This document shows, piece by piece, positions 36,430 through 45,499 of a DNA stretch of 64,000 nt. The stretch is from Thermoflexus hugenholtzii. Its GTDB lineage: Bacteria > Chloroflexota > Anaerolineae > Thermoflexales > Thermoflexaceae. The notes under the pieces are model-generated. The model saw only the letters and a list, made by a program, of their open reading frames with translations. It did no database searches and was not told the origin of the DNA. The DNA lies in contig NZ_CP076326.1 in the NCBI RefSeq assembly GCF_018771565.1, positions 682,001 to 746,000 on the forward strand, written 5' to 3'. Each line of letters starts with the position of its first letter. Within the stretch, counting starts at the first letter, position 1. The translations under genes were made by a program, and so were the position numbers.

Positions 36430-36485
36430 CTCTTACGAAACTCTTATGCGGCTCTTGCGCGGCTCTAACACGGCCGAATTACGAT
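36430..36485 (+). promoter_or_regulatory. hsp20 promoter with four direct repeats at 11-bp spacing
   Basis: CTCTTA, CTCTTA, CTCTTG and CTCTAA start at 36430, 36441, 36452 and 36463, exactly 11 bp apart. The -10 box TACGAT (36480-36485) starts 17 bp after the start of the last repeat. The spacing fits an OmpR/PhoB-family dimer chain contacting RNA polymerase at a promoter without a -35 box. Confidence 0.6.
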
Positions 36486-36533
36486 AGGGGGACGGAACGC
36501 CCCGATCCCAGGAACGGCACGAGGAGGCCTGCG

Positions 36534-36977
36534 ATGGCTGGCGAGATCCGCCGGTGGGATCCCTTCCAGGAGGTCCTCTCCCTTCGGCGGGCCATTGACC
36601 GCATCCTGGACGAGGCCTTCGCCCGTCCCTCCCTCTTCTTCGGCTCCGCTGATTGGCCGGCGGTGGATATTTACGAAACCAAGGACGAGGTGGTGGTGAA
36701 AGCCGCCGTCCCCGGGGTCCGGCCGGAGGATCTGGAAGTGACGGTGAGCGGGAACACCGTCACCCTCCGTGGGGAGCTCCGGGAGGAGCAGGAGGCCCGG
36801 GAGGGATCCTGGGTGCGTCAGGAGCGTCGCTTCGGCGCCTTCACCCGCTCCTTCGTGCTCCCGGTTGAGGTGGTCGCAGACAGGGCCACGGCGGAATACG
36901 AGCATGGGGTCCTGACCCTGCGGCTGCCCAAGGCCGAGGCGGTGAAGGCGCGGACGATTAAAGTCAAGGTGAAGTGA
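36534..36977 (+). CDS. Small heat-shock protein Hsp20/alpha-crystallin
   Basis: A 147-residue small heat-shock protein. The alpha-crystallin domain runs from about residue 40 (PAVDIYETKDEVVVKAAVPGV) to the end, with the A-x-x-x-n-GvL signature as YEHGVLTLRLPKAE. The N-terminal segment is short and contains the usual WDPFQE motif. It holds unfolding proteins in soluble oligomers without ATP. The 11-bp repeat promoter lies directly upstream, and groES begins 51 bp downstream, so the three genes may be one transcript. Confidence 0.95.
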   Translation: MAGEIRRWDPFQEVLSLRRAIDRILDEAFARPSLFFGSADWPAVDIYETKDEVVVKAAVPGVRPEDLEVTVSGNTVTLRGELREEQEAREGSWVRQERRFGAFTRSFVLPVEVVADRATAEYEHGVLTLRLPKAEAVKARTIKVKVK

Positions 36978-37028
36978 GCGGTCTCTCAACCCCCTAATTC
37001 TAATCTGAGTTCCCCGAGGAGGGCAGAG

Positions 37029-37331
37029 ATGGCGGAGCTCAAACTTCGACCGCTTGCGGATCGGGTGGTGGTGGAGCCCATCGAGCGGGAGGAGATGACC
37101 CCGAGCGGCATCATCCTCCCGGAGACGGCGAAGGAGCGCCCCCAGGAAGGCCGCGTGATCGCCGTGGGCCCGGGGCGCGTGGATGAGAGCGGCAAGCGGG
37201 TTCCGATGGAGGTCAAGGTCGGCGATCGCGTCCTCTTCGCCAAATACGCCGGCACCGAGTTCAAAGTGGACACCACCAAGAAGCTCCTCATCCTCAAGGA
37301 GAGCGATATCCTGGCGATCATTGAGGAGTAG
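37029..37331 (+). CDS. groES: Co-chaperonin GroES
   Basis: A 100-residue co-chaperonin: [12 protein letters not shown] at the start, the mobile loop ([17 protein letters not shown]), and [11 protein letters not shown] near the end. The start follows GAGGAGGGCAG. It caps the GroEL ring. Located 55 bp before groEL. Confidence 0.97.
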   Translation: MAELKLRPLADRVVVEPIEREEMTPSGIILPETAKERPQEGRVIAVGPGRVDESGKRVPMEVKVGDRVLFAKYAGTEFKVDTTKKLLILKESDILAIIEE

Positions 37332-37386
37332 GGGCGAAAAACCTCTCGCCCTCAACCTTTAATCCCAGAGAAGGAGGTGATCGGAG

Positions 37387-39024
37387 ATGGCGCCCAAGCA
37401 GCTGGTTTTCGGTGAGGAGGCTCGCCGCCGCCTGAAGCGCGGCATCGACATCCTGGCCAACGCGGTGGGGACCACGCTGGGGCCCAAAGGCCGCAATGTG
37501 GCGCTGGACAAGAAGTGGGGGGCCCCCACGATCACCCACGACGGGGTGACGGTGGCCAAGGAGATCGAGCTGCCCGATCCCTATGAGAACATGGGCGTGC
37601 AGCTCCTCAAGGAGGCGGCCACCAAGACCAACGACGTGGCCGGCGATGGGACGACCACGGCGACAGTCCTGGCTCACGTGATGGTCACGGAGGGGATGAA
37701 GAACGTGGCCGCGGGGGCCAACCCGATGCTCCTGAAGAAGGGCATCGAGATGGCCGTCAAGGCCGTGGTCGAGGAGATCAAGCGGATGGCCAAGCCGGTC
37801 CAGAGCAAGGACGACATCGCCCACGTGGCTGCCATCTCCTCGGCGGACCCGGAGATCGGGAACCTGATCGCCGAGGTGATGGACAAGGTGGGCAAGGACG
37901 GCGTGATCACGGTGGAGGAGTCCAAGACCGGCCTGCCCTTTGAGACCGAGTATGTGGAGGGGATGCAGTTCGATCGGGGCTACATCTCGCCTTACTTTGT
38001 GACCAACCCCGAGACCATGGAGGCCGTGCTGGAGAACCCCTACATCCTGATCCACGACAAGAAGATCTCCGCCGCGGCCGATATCATCCCGGTCCTGGAG
38101 CGCCTTCTCCAGGAGGGCGAGACCCGCTCCTTGCTGGTCATCGCCGAGGATGTGGACGGTGAGGCCCTGGCGACCCTGGTGCTCAACAAGCTGCGGGGCA
38201 TCATCAACGCCGTGGCGGTGAAGGCCCCCGGCTTCGGCGAGCGCCGCAAGGCCATGCTCCAGGACATCGCCATCCTCACCGGCGGGCAGGTGATCAGCGA
38301 GGAGCTGGGCCGCAAGCTGGAGAACGTGCGCATCTCCGACCTCGGCCGGGCCGACAAGGTGGTGGTGACCAAGGATGACACCACCATCATCGGCGGGCGC
38401 GGCGATCCGAAGGCCATCAAGGGCCGCATTGAGCAGATCAAGGCGGAGATGGAGAAGACCACCAGCGACTACGACCGTGAGAAGCTCCAGGAGCGGCTGG
38501 CCAAGCTGGCCGGCGGGGTGGCCATCATCCGCGTCGGCGCGGCCACCGAGGTCGAGCTCAAGGAGAAGAAGCACCGCGTGGAGGACGCCCTGTCGGCGAC
38601 CCGCGCCGCGGTGGAGGAGGGCATCGTCCCCGGCGGCGGCGTGGCCCTGCTGAACGCCGCTAAGGCCCTGGATAGCCTGAAGGCCGATGGCGACGTCCAG
38701 ACGGGCATCAACATCGTGCGCCGCGCCCTGGAGGAGCCGCTCCGCCGCATCGCCGAGAACGCCGGCGAGGACGGCGCGGTGGTGGTGGAGATGGTGCGCC
38801 GCCTCCAGAAGGAGAAGAACAACCCGAACATCGGTTACAACGTGCTCACCGGCGAATACGTGGACATGGTGGAGGCGGGCATCATCGACCCGGCCAAGGT
38901 GACCCGGACCGCCCTGGAGAACGCCGCCAGCGTCGCGGCCATGATCCTCACCACCGAGGCCCTGGTCACCGAGGTGCCGGAGAAGAAGAAGGAGACCACG
39001 CCGACGCCGTCCGAGGAGTTCTGA
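37387..39024 (+). CDS. groEL: Chaperonin GroEL
   Basis: A 545-residue chaperonin of normal length. Characteristic segments are [12 protein letters not shown], the ATP-binding [15 protein letters not shown], the apical domain ([18 protein letters not shown]), and [16 protein letters not shown] in the second equatorial half. The C-terminus is TTPTPSEEF instead of the usual GGM repeats, so the flexible cavity tail is atypical. The start follows GAAGGAGGTGATCGG. A long GC hairpin lies just downstream. Confidence 0.98.
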   Translation: MAPKQLVFGEEARRRLKRGIDILANAVGTTLGPKGRNVALDKKWGAPTITHDGVTVAKEIELPDPYENMGVQLLKEAATKTNDVAGDGTTTATVLAHVMVTEGMKNVAAGANPMLLKKGIEMAVKAVVEEIKRMAKPVQSKDDIAHVAAISSADPEIGNLIAEVMDKVGKDGVITVEESKTGLPFETEYVEGMQFDRGYISPYFVTNPETMEAVLENPYILIHDKKISAAADIIPVLERLLQEGETRSLLVIAEDVDGEALATLVLNKLRGIINAVAVKAPGFGERRKAMLQDIAILTGGQVISEELGRKLENVRISDLGRADKVVVTKDDTTIIGGRGDPKAIKGRIEQIKAEMEKTTSDYDREKLQERLAKLAGGVAIIRVGAATEVELKEKKHRVEDALSATRAAVEEGIVPGGGVALLNAAKALDSLKADGDVQTGINIVRRALEEPLRRIAENAGEDGAVVVEMVRRLQKEKNNPNIGYNVLTGEYVDMVEAGIIDPAKVTRTALENAASVAAMILTTEALVTEVPEKKKETTPTPSEEF

Positions 39025-39046
39025 TCCCGGGTCGAAGCCCGAATCC

Positions 39047-39080
39047 GACAGGGGCGGGTCCTCGGCCCGCCCCTGTCCCT
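39047..39080 (+). terminator. Terminator hairpin after groEL
   Basis: A perfect 12-bp stem (39047-39058 with 39066-39077), GACAGGGGCGGG with its complement, and a seven-base loop, followed by CCCTTTCCC. The T tract is weak. Confidence 0.6.
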
Positions 39081-39125
39081 TTCCCGGATCGCCTGACAGC
39101 CTGCCGACGCAGGAGGTGATGGCCG

Positions 39126-39362
39126 ATGCCCATCTATGAATACGAGTGCCCGGTCTGCGGCATCCGCTTCGAGCAACAGCAACGCTTCACCGATCCTCCT
39201 CTGGAGCGTTGCCCGGAGGGCCACCCGGGCGTGCGTCGGGTGCTCTCCCCTGCCGGGATCATCTTCAAAGGCGATGGCTGGTATATCACCGAGAGCCGCA
39301 AGTCCGCGAACAAGGGAAAGGAGAAGTCCGAAAGCGGGTCGTCCTCCTCGTCCTCCGAATGA
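39126..39362 (+). CDS. FmdB-type zinc-ribbon protein
   Basis: A 78-residue protein starting MPIYEYECPVCGIRFEQ, the FmdB regulatory-protein signature, with a GIIFKGDGWYIT motif and a Lys/Ser-rich tail. The first Cys pair is normal, while the second knuckle reads CPEGHPG, with one Cys and a His instead of two Cys, so metal binding may use His. Function is not settled for the family. The start follows AGGAGGTGATGGCCG. Confidence 0.9.
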   Translation: MPIYEYECPVCGIRFEQQQRFTDPPLERCPEGHPGVRRVLSPAGIIFKGDGWYITESRKSANKGKEKSESGSSSSSSE

Positions 39363-39488
39363 ACGGCCGCCCTCCCCACAGGGGCCTGGGGGCCGGGCTG
39401 GCGCGGCGGACGCCGGCCGGGCCCCCAGCGTTTTGTTTGTGGGAAAGATCTCCCACCTCGCGCTGCGACAGGCCGGCCTCGCCCGGTT

Positions 39489-39494
39489 TATACT
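39489..39494 (+). promoter_or_regulatory. Candidate -10 box (TATACT) for the DUF3048 gene
   Basis: TATACT lies 36 bp before the start codon at 39530. A weak -35 candidate (GCGACA, 39465-39470) is 18 bp upstream. Confidence 0.35.
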
Positions 39495-39529
39495 TCAAGA
39501 CATGGGAAGATCCTTCAGGAGGAGGAGAT

Positions 39530-40672
39530 ATGGGATTCAGGATGCGGCCGCCTCGATGGCTCATGATCCTCGGGGTGGTAGGGCTCAACGCCTGCGCCTT
39601 CCGCACGACGGCGGGGGAGGTCCGGCTTCCGACGCCGACCATGCCACCTCCCCTCATCGTCACGGATTCCCCATCCCGACCCCAACCCACCTCTTCTCCT
39701 GCTCCTTCGCCGACCCCCACTCCGTTGGTATGGGCGAACGAGCTCCCGCCCGATGTGAACCCCCTCACCGGCCTGCGCGTGCCGGATCCCGCCGTGCTGA
39801 ACCGACGGCCCCTGGCCATCAAAATCTCGAACTACCCTCCGGTGGTCCGACCCCAGTCCGGGGTGGATCTGGCCGATTTGGTCTTTGAACACTATGCGGA
39901 GGGCGGGGTGACGCGTTTCACCGCCGTTTTCCTGAGCCAGGACGCCGAGCCGGTGGGCTCCGTGCGCAGCGCCCGGCTCATCGATCTGGAAATCCCGGCG
40001 ATGTTCCAGGCCATCCTCGCCTACTCCGGGGCCAGCGCCGGCGTCAACGCCCGTATCCGGAACTCGGATTTCTTCGAGCGGGCCCTGAGCCCGGATTTTG
40101 GGGTCGGAGCCCCGATCTTCTGGCGCATCCCTCGCGAAGGCGTGGCCCTGGAGCATACCCTCTTCACCAGCACCCGGCGGCTTTGGGAGGAAGCCACCCG
40201 TCGCGGGATCAACACCCGTCCGAACCTGCGGGGGATGATGTTCTCAGAACAGCCCCCACCCGGCGGCCGGCCGGTCTCCACGCTGATCATCCCCTATCGC
40301 GTGGAGCCGGTCACCTGGCGCTACGACTCCGGGTCCGGACGCTGGCTTCGCTGGACGGCTGGCCAGCCCCATATGGATGCCCTCACAGGCCGCCAGCTCT
40401 CCGCCGCGAACGTGGTCGTGGTTTACGCCCATCACCAGACTACGGACATCCTGGAGGACCGGTTGGGCAACTACTCCATTGAGATCCAGATCTGGGGAAG
40501 CGGGCCGGTCCAGATCTTCCGGGACGGGCGGATGTTCGAAGGGCAGTGGCAACGCTTTCGGCGAGAGGACATGCTCCGCTTCGTGGACGCCCAGGGGCAG
40601 CCCATCCCCTTGAAGCCGGGCAACACCTGGTTCCAGATGGTCCCGCTGGATATGCGGATCCAGACGCCCTAA
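39530..40672 (+). CDS. DUF3048 (YerB-like) lipoprotein
   Basis: A 380-residue exported lipoprotein: signal helix ending in a lipobox (GLNAC), a Thr/Pro/Ser linker (about residues 30-65), then the two-domain DUF3048 module (NPLTGLRV...RPLAIKISNYPPVVRPQSGVDLADLVFEHYAEGGVTRF and later VVVVYAHHQTTDI). The start follows AGGAGGAGGAGAT. YerB-type proteins are membrane-anchored and of unknown function. Confidence 0.9.
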   Translation: MGFRMRPPRWLMILGVVGLNACAFRTTAGEVRLPTPTMPPPLIVTDSPSRPQPTSSPAPSPTPTPLVWANELPPDVNPLTGLRVPDPAVLNRRPLAIKISNYPPVVRPQSGVDLADLVFEHYAEGGVTRFTAVFLSQDAEPVGSVRSARLIDLEIPAMFQAILAYSGASAGVNARIRNSDFFERALSPDFGVGAPIFWRIPREGVALEHTLFTSTRRLWEEATRRGINTRPNLRGMMFSEQPPPGGRPVSTLIIPYRVEPVTWRYDSGSGRWLRWTAGQPHMDALTGRQLSAANVVVVYAHHQTTDILEDRLGNYSIEIQIWGSGPVQIFRDGRMFEGQWQRFRREDMLRFVDAQGQPIPLKPGNTWFQMVPLDMRIQTP

Positions 40673-40706
40673 CGGAGCGAAGGGAAACCTTGTCCGCGCG
40701 GCAAGC

Positions 40707-41345
40707 ATGGATCCTCGAACCCGGATTCGGAAAACCTTAATCCGGATGGCCCTCCGGCGCGCCCGGCCGGGGGCCGGGAGCCGGTGGGAGCTCCTCGCCC
40801 GGAGGTCGCCTTTGTCCGGCCTTCCTGACCTGCGCGCGGTTCTCGATCCGATCCCGTGGGCGGTCGTTGGCGCCATGGCGGCCCGCTATTATATGCCGGA
40901 GCGGGCAACCCGGGCTCTGGACATTGCCATCCGGGCTGCGGACGGGCCGGAGGCCCGACGGCGGTTGCAGGCGGCCGGCTTCCGGTATGAAGGGGAGCTG
41001 GCGATCCCGGGATTCTCCTGGGTTTCCCGGGAAGGATGGCGCCTCGATGTGCTGGAGCTGCACGATCCCTGGGCCGAGGAAGCCCTGGAGGCGGCCCAGG
41101 GGAATCGGGACGAGGCCGGGTTTCCGATCATGCCGCTGCCTTACCTGATCCTGATGAAATTCGAGGCGGGCCGGCTGCAGGATCTGGCGGACATCGCTCG
41201 CATGCTGGGCCAGGCGACCCCGGAGCAGTTCCGGGATGTCCGGGAGTTGTTCCGCCGGCATCGCCCGGCGGATCTGGAGGATCTGGAGAGCCTGCGGCTC
41301 CTGGGACGCATGGAGCGAATGGGCCCGGAGGAGGGCGCCTCCTGA
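40707..41345 (+). CDS. Nucleotidyltransferase-like hypothetical protein
   Basis: A 212-residue protein. The segment VVGAMAARYYMPERATRALDIAI and the late PLPYLILMKFEAGRLQDLADIARML resemble DNA polymerase beta-type nucleotidyltransferases of the AbiEii/MNT kind, in which the latter motif is typical. The usual Gly-Ser and double-Asp catalytic signature is degenerate (ALDIAI), so catalysis is uncertain. No ribosome site stands out; ATG codons at 40707 and 40746 are both possible. Confidence 0.65.
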   Translation: MDPRTRIRKTLIRMALRRARPGAGSRWELLARRSPLSGLPDLRAVLDPIPWAVVGAMAARYYMPERATRALDIAIRAADGPEARRRLQAAGFRYEGELAIPGFSWVSREGWRLDVLELHDPWAEEALEAAQGNRDEAGFPIMPLPYLILMKFEAGRLQDLADIARMLGQATPEQFRDVRELFRRHRPADLEDLESLRLLGRMERMGPEEGAS

Positions 41346-41365
41346 CCGAGGGGGAGGTGAGGGAG

Positions 41366-41782
41366 ATGGTGGTCACCGAGCGCCTGACGGTGCGAACGCA
41401 TGGGAACAACCACATCGTGGATCTGACGGAGCGGGTGGCGGAGGCCGTCGCGCGCTCCGGTCTGGAAGCGGGCATCGTCGCCCTGTTCGTCCCCGGCTCC
41501 ACAGCCGGGCTGACCACCATGGAGTTCGAACCAGGGGCGGTGGAGGATCTGCAGCGCTGGTTCGAGGAGGCCGTCCCGGCGGACCGGGAATACCGTCACA
41601 ATCTGCGCTGGGGGGACCGCAACGGACATTCCCATCTGCGGGCCTCCCTGATCGGGCCCTCCCTCACGGTTCCCTTCCGGGAGCGCCGTCTGTTGCTGGG
41701 GACCTGGCAGCAGATCGTGCTGATCGATTTCGACGTCCGCCCCCGTCAGCGTGAGATCGTGGTGCAGATCCTGGGGGAGTGA
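41366..41782 (+). CDS. YjbQ/UPF0047 family protein
   Basis: A 138-residue protein of the YjbQ family: IVDLTERV near the start, IVALFVPGSTAGLTTMEFEPG, a HNLRWGDRNGHSHLRASLIGPSL-type metal-binding segment with two His, and a final IVLIDFDVRPRQREI strand. Members show low thiamine-phosphate synthase activity and bind metal; the physiological role is unclear. The ATG at 41366 follows GGGAGGTGAGGGAG. nadE begins six bases after its stop. Confidence 0.93.
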   Translation: MVVTERLTVRTHGNNHIVDLTERVAEAVARSGLEAGIVALFVPGSTAGLTTMEFEPGAVEDLQRWFEEAVPADREYRHNLRWGDRNGHSHLRASLIGPSLTVPFRERRLLLGTWQQIVLIDFDVRPRQREIVVQILGE

Positions 41783-41787
41783 GCGGG

Positions 41788-42675
41788 ATGCGATCCTGGA
41801 AGATCATCGAGCGGGATGGGGTGCCGGATCCACAGCGGATCCGGGAGTGGGTGGATGAGCGGATGCGCATCGACCCCGAGCTGGTGCGCGGGGTGCTGGT
41901 GCGGTTCATCCGGGATGAGATCGGCAAGTTCGGCATGCGGCGGGCGGTGATCGGCCTTTCGGGAGGGGTCGACTCGTCGCTGACGTGCTTCCTGGCCGCG
42001 GAGGCCCTGGGCCCTGAGAACGTGCTGGCGGTGCGCATGCCCTATCGCACCTCCTCGCCGGACAGCCTGCTGCATGCCCATCTGGTCATCGAGCAGCTGG
42101 GCGTCCCCTCGGAAACGGTGGAGATCACGCCCATGGTGGAGCCGCTCTTCGAGCGGTTCCCGGACATGGACGCCCGGCGGCGAGGCAACGTCATGGCCCG
42201 CATGCGGATGATCATCCTCTACGACCTCTCGGCGGCGTGGGGCGGGATGGTGGTGGGCACCAGCAACAAGACGGAGATCCTGCTGGGCTATTTCACCCTC
42301 TACGGCGACGGCGCTTACGCCCTGGCCCCCCTGGGGGATCTTTACAAGAACCAGGTCCGCCAGCTGGCCCGCGCCGTCGGCGTGCCGGAGGAGATCATCC
42401 GCAAGCCTCCCACGGCGGATCTCTGGCTGGGCCAGACCGATGAGGGCGAGCTGGGGGTGACCTACGATGAGGCGGACCGCATCCTCTACCTGCTGGTGGA
42501 GGAGCGCATGACGCCGGAGCAGGTGATCCGCCTGGGCTTCGATGCGGAGACCGTCCGCCGCCTGTGGCGGATGGTCCGCGACACCCAGTTCAAGCGGCGG
42601 ACGCCGATCATCGCCAAGCTAACCTCCCGCACGGTGGGCATCGACTTCCGATATCTGCGAGACTGGGGGCACTGA
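41788..42675 (+). CDS. nadE: NH3-dependent NAD+ synthetase
   Basis: A 295-residue ATP-pyrophosphatase that amidates deamido-NAD to NAD+. It has the PP-loop SGGVDSS near residue 52, VVGTSNKTE, a GDGAYALAPLGDLYKNQVR segment and PTADLW. There is no N-terminal glutaminase domain, so ammonia is the likely nitrogen source. The ATG at 41788 is preferred; a GTG at 41779 overlaps the previous stop. One-base overlap with rsmD. Confidence 0.95.
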   Translation: MRSWKIIERDGVPDPQRIREWVDERMRIDPELVRGVLVRFIRDEIGKFGMRRAVIGLSGGVDSSLTCFLAAEALGPENVLAVRMPYRTSSPDSLLHAHLVIEQLGVPSETVEITPMVEPLFERFPDMDARRRGNVMARMRMIILYDLSAAWGGMVVGTSNKTEILLGYFTLYGDGAYALAPLGDLYKNQVRQLARAVGVPEEIIRKPPTADLWLGQTDEGELGVTYDEADRILYLLVEERMTPEQVIRLGFDAETVRRLWRMVRDTQFKRRTPIIAKLTSRTVGIDFRYLRDWGH

Positions 42676-43235
42676 TGCGGGTGATCTCGGGCTCGGCCCG
42701 GGGCCGCCGGTTGAAGAGCCTGCCGGGCTCCGCCACCCGGCCGATCACCGATCGGGTGAAGACCGCCCTCTTCGACATCCTGGGTCCCCGCATCGTCGGG
42801 GCGCGGGTCCTCGATCTCTTCGCGGGCACCGGGAGCGTGGGCATCGAGGCCCTGAGCCGCGGGGCGGCGGAGGCCGTGTTCGTGGAGAAGGATCCTCGGG
42901 CGATCCGGGTGCTGCGGGAAAACCTCCGGGAGACCGGCCTGGCGGACCGGGCCCGGGTGGTGCGGGCAGATGTTTTCACATTTCTGCGTTCCGCCCGCGC
43001 AGAGGCCTTTGATTTCATCTACGTCGCGCCCCCACAGTATCGGGGCTGGTGGCGCCGCACCCTGGAGCAATTGGACGCCCGGCCGGAGTGGATCGCCCCG
43101 GAGGGACGGGTCGTGGTCCAGATCCACCCGCGCGAGTTCGAAACGCTGACCCTCCATCACCTGGATCTGGTCGACCGCCGGGATTACGGGAGCACCCATC
43201 TCCTGTTTTACCGGTTGCATTATAATTTGGCTTAG
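42675..43235 (+). CDS. rsmD: 16S rRNA (guanine-N2)-methyltransferase RsmD
   Basis: A 186-residue SAM-dependent methyltransferase with the RsmD start (MRVISGSARGRRL...ATRPITDRVKTALFDIL), motif I DLFAGTGSVGIEAL and motif II VFVEKD. The catalytic motif IV, usually DPPY or DPPF, reads VAPPQYRG here: the Asp is replaced by Ala and an extra Gln is inserted. RsmD methylates G966 of 16S rRNA. The overall match is strong, so the change is either a lineage variant or a shift in mechanism. Confidence 0.92.
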   Translation: MRVISGSARGRRLKSLPGSATRPITDRVKTALFDILGPRIVGARVLDLFAGTGSVGIEALSRGAAEAVFVEKDPRAIRVLRENLRETGLADRARVVRADVFTFLRSARAEAFDFIYVAPPQYRGWWRRTLEQLDARPEWIAPEGRVVVQIHPREFETLTLHHLDLVDRRDYGSTHLLFYRLHYNLA

Positions 43236-43244
43236 GGGAGCAAC

Positions 43245-43610
43245 ATGCGCCTTGCTGACGTGGCTGATTCCATAGTGATTGATCCTCGAAAGCTAACGGA
43301 GTATGCCCTGGATCCGGAATCTCCCTGGGGGCGTCACAAGGCCAGAAGATTCAAGGAAAAGCTGGGATTTACTAAGGAAAATTATCAACTTCTGATGGAG
43401 CAAATCATGGAAAAAGCTTTGGATGGAGAGGCTTTTCTTCATAGAGAAGACCGATTTGGAAAGCGTTATACGGTTGATCTCCGGATCCGGGGCGTTGAGG
43501 GGCAGGAAGCGATTGTGCGAACCGGTTGGCTGATTCCCCATGGGAGTCGAGAGGCAAAGTTATTGACCCTTTATGTGCGAAAAGTTTCACGAATAGAAAG
43601 GAGCGAATAA
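43245..43610 (+). CDS. DUF6883-type protein, possible toxin partner
   Basis: A 121-residue protein: IDPRKLTEYALDPESPWGRHKARRFKEKLGFT followed by a beta-rich C-terminal half (AIVRTGWLIPHG...KLLTLYVRK), as I recall for DUF6883. The gene uses far more A- and T-ending codons than its neighbours, pointing to transfer. TATAAT at 43221-43226, just before the ATG, may be a -10 box. The next gene follows two bases after the stop, as in toxin-antitoxin pairs. Confidence 0.7.
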   Translation: MRLADVADSIVIDPRKLTEYALDPESPWGRHKARRFKEKLGFTKENYQLLMEQIMEKALDGEAFLHREDRFGKRYTVDLRIRGVEGQEAIVRTGWLIPHGSREAKLLTLYVRKVSRIERSE

Positions 43611-43612
43611 TC

Positions 43613-43945
43613 ATGCCAGATCTGTTCGATGTTATTGAGTTAATCGTAGATCTCCCGGAGCATGGGTTACGGGCGGGCATGCAGGGCACAGTTGTGCATT
43701 GTCATTCAGAAAGTGTTTGCGAGATAGAGTTTGTTAACGAAGATGGGGAAACGATCGCGCTTCTTCCTTTACATCGGGATCAGTTCATTGTGATCTGGCG
43801 TGCCCGAACCCGGGAGTGGGTTCCCCTTTCCGAACGGATGGCCGAGCTCATTGCCCGGCTCCCGGAGGATATGGCGCTGGAGGTTTTAGACTTCGCGCGC
43901 TTCCTGCATGCAAAAAGGCTTCAGAGGACCCCTTCTCCCTCTTGA
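43613..43945 (+). CDS. DUF4926 plus DUF2281-like protein, possible antitoxin
   Basis: A 110-residue two-part protein. Residues 1-65 match DUF4926 (FDVIELIVDLPEHGLRAGMQGTVV...). Residues 75-103 match DUF2281 (ELIARLPEDMALEVLDFARFLHAK), a segment common in antitoxin-like proteins. The start at 43613 follows AAAGGAGCGAATA. A+T-rich like its partner; the 3' end returns to local base composition. Confidence 0.7.
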   Translation: MPDLFDVIELIVDLPEHGLRAGMQGTVVHCHSESVCEIEFVNEDGETIALLPLHRDQFIVIWRARTREWVPLSERMAELIARLPEDMALEVLDFARFLHAKRLQRTPSPS

Positions 43946-43963
43946 ATCTTTGCCGAAAGGCTT

Positions 43964-45067
43964 ATGCCGCGCACCGGGTTCGCGGATCTTCCGCTCCATA
44001 CAGGCCGGGCGCCTCGCTGGCTCTTCGTTCGCATGACCGCCCTGGCCCGGGAGATCATCACCGTTCTGGTCGATGAGTTCGGGACGGCGGAGGTGCTCCG
44101 TCGCCTGAGCGACCCTTACTGGTTCCAGGCCTTCGGCTGCGTCTTGGGCTATGACTGGCACTCCAGCGGCCTCACCACGGTGGTCTGCGGGGCTTTGAAG
44201 GAAGCCCTGAAGGAGGCCGGGCGGGAGCTGGGCCTGTTCGTGGCCGGAGGGAAGGGGAGGGCCTCGCGGCGCACGCCGGAGGAGATCGCGGCCGCCGCCG
44301 CGCACCTCCGAAGCGACCCCGAAACCCTGATCCGGGCCAGCCGGATGGCAGCGAAGGTCGACAACCACGCCCTCCAGGATGGCTACCAGATCTACCATCA
44401 CGTGATGGTCTTCGATCGAGAGGGACGGTGGGCGGTGATCCAGCAAGGGATGAACCTGGAGAACCGCTATGCGCGCCGGTATCACTGGCTGAGCGAGACA
44501 GTCGTGGACTTCGTGAACGAACCCCACGCCGCGGTCTGTTGCGATGAGCGGACCCGTCCTCTCAACATGGTCGCGGCGGAGGCGGAGGCGGCCCGACATG
44601 CGGTGGCTGAGCTCTCCCGCGAGAAGCCCTGGCGGCTGCTCCAGGAGCTCCGGCGCCTGCAACGCCTGCGCCTCCCGCCTCACCACGAGATCCTGCTCCG
44701 GGACATCCACCCGGATCATCTGGCCTCGATCTTTGTGAAGACCTATGAGGCGCAACCGGCTTCGTTCGCGGAGCTGCTCGGCCTCCCTCAGGTTGGCGCC
44801 AAGACCATCCGGGCCCTCGCTCTCCTGGCGGAGCTGCTCTACGGCACCCCCCTGTCGTTCCGGGACCCGGCCCGCTTCGCCTTCGCTCACGGGGGGAAGG
44901 ATCGCCATCCATTCCCGGTAGACCGGGCCCTCTATGACCGTTCGATCCGGATCCTGCACGAGGCGGTGGCCCGGGCCCGGGTAGGGGATCGGGAACGCCT
45001 GGAAGCGTTGCGGCGCCTGGCCGAGTGGCAGCGCGCCCTCCTCCGGTCAGAACACCCGTCCCCATGA
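43964..45067 (+). CDS. DUF763 protein
   Basis: A 367-residue protein of the DUF763 family: TGFADLPLHTGRAPRWLF at the start, FQAFGCVLGYDWHSSGLTTVV, KVDNHALQDGYQIYHHVM, QQGMN, and a helix-hairpin-helix-like LLGLPQVGAKTIRALALLAELLYG near residue 270. The family is widespread in archaea and thermophilic bacteria and may act on nucleic acids, which the hairpin motif would suit; no activity is established to my knowledge. Confidence 0.92.
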   Translation: MPRTGFADLPLHTGRAPRWLFVRMTALAREIITVLVDEFGTAEVLRRLSDPYWFQAFGCVLGYDWHSSGLTTVVCGALKEALKEAGRELGLFVAGGKGRASRRTPEEIAAAAAHLRSDPETLIRASRMAAKVDNHALQDGYQIYHHVMVFDREGRWAVIQQGMNLENRYARRYHWLSETVVDFVNEPHAAVCCDERTRPLNMVAAEAEAARHAVAELSREKPWRLLQELRRLQRLRLPPHHEILLRDIHPDHLASIFVKTYEAQPASFAELLGLPQVGAKTIRALALLAELLYGTPLSFRDPARFAFAHGGKDRHPFPVDRALYDRSIRILHEAVARARVGDRERLEALRRLAEWQRALLRSEHPSP

Positions 45068-45142
45068 CCCGAGGCGTGAAAAACCTCCCCGGCCCCCTCA
45101 ACCCGGCGAAGGATGAACCGATCCATTCGGATGAGGTGCGCG

Positions 45143-45496
45143 ATGTCCGGCCTGCTCCATTCGGTGTGGATCCCTTTGCTCGTCCTGCTTTACCAGGGCC
45201 TGGTTGTGGTCGCTAACGTTGGATTCAAGCGCTCGGCGGAGAGCACGACGGCGACCGCTTTCCTGGCCTGGCAGGTCCTGGGCAACTTGGCGGGTTTCCT
45301 GAGCGTCCTGACCTACACCGCGCTCCTTCGCTGGCTCCCGGTCCACGTCGCGGTGGGCCTCACGATGGGGCTGGGCTTCGCCAGCGTCCAGGTGTTCACC
45401 GCCTGGCTGATCTTTCACGAGCCCATCGGGTGGTCGAAATGGCTGGGGACCGCGCTGGTGGTGCTGGGGATCACCCTGATCGCCGGGGGGCGTTGA
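45143..45496 (+). CDS. Small EamA/SMR-like membrane protein
   Basis: About 117 residues from an ATG at 45143, which follows ATGAGGTGCGCG; an upstream ATG at 45113 adds ten residues. Four hydrophobic helices with a final FHEPIGWSKWLGTALVVLGITLIAGG, typical of the EmrE/EamA drug-metabolite superfamily. The conserved Glu of EmrE helix 1 is not evident, so proton-coupled drug efflux is not assured; a lipid-sugar or metabolite role is possible. Confidence 0.8.
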   Translation: MSGLLHSVWIPLLVLLYQGLVVVANVGFKRSAESTTATAFLAWQVLGNLAGFLSVLTYTALLRWLPVHVAVGLTMGLGFASVQVFTAWLIFHEPIGWSKWLGTALVVLGITLIAGGR

Positions 45497-45499
45497 ACC

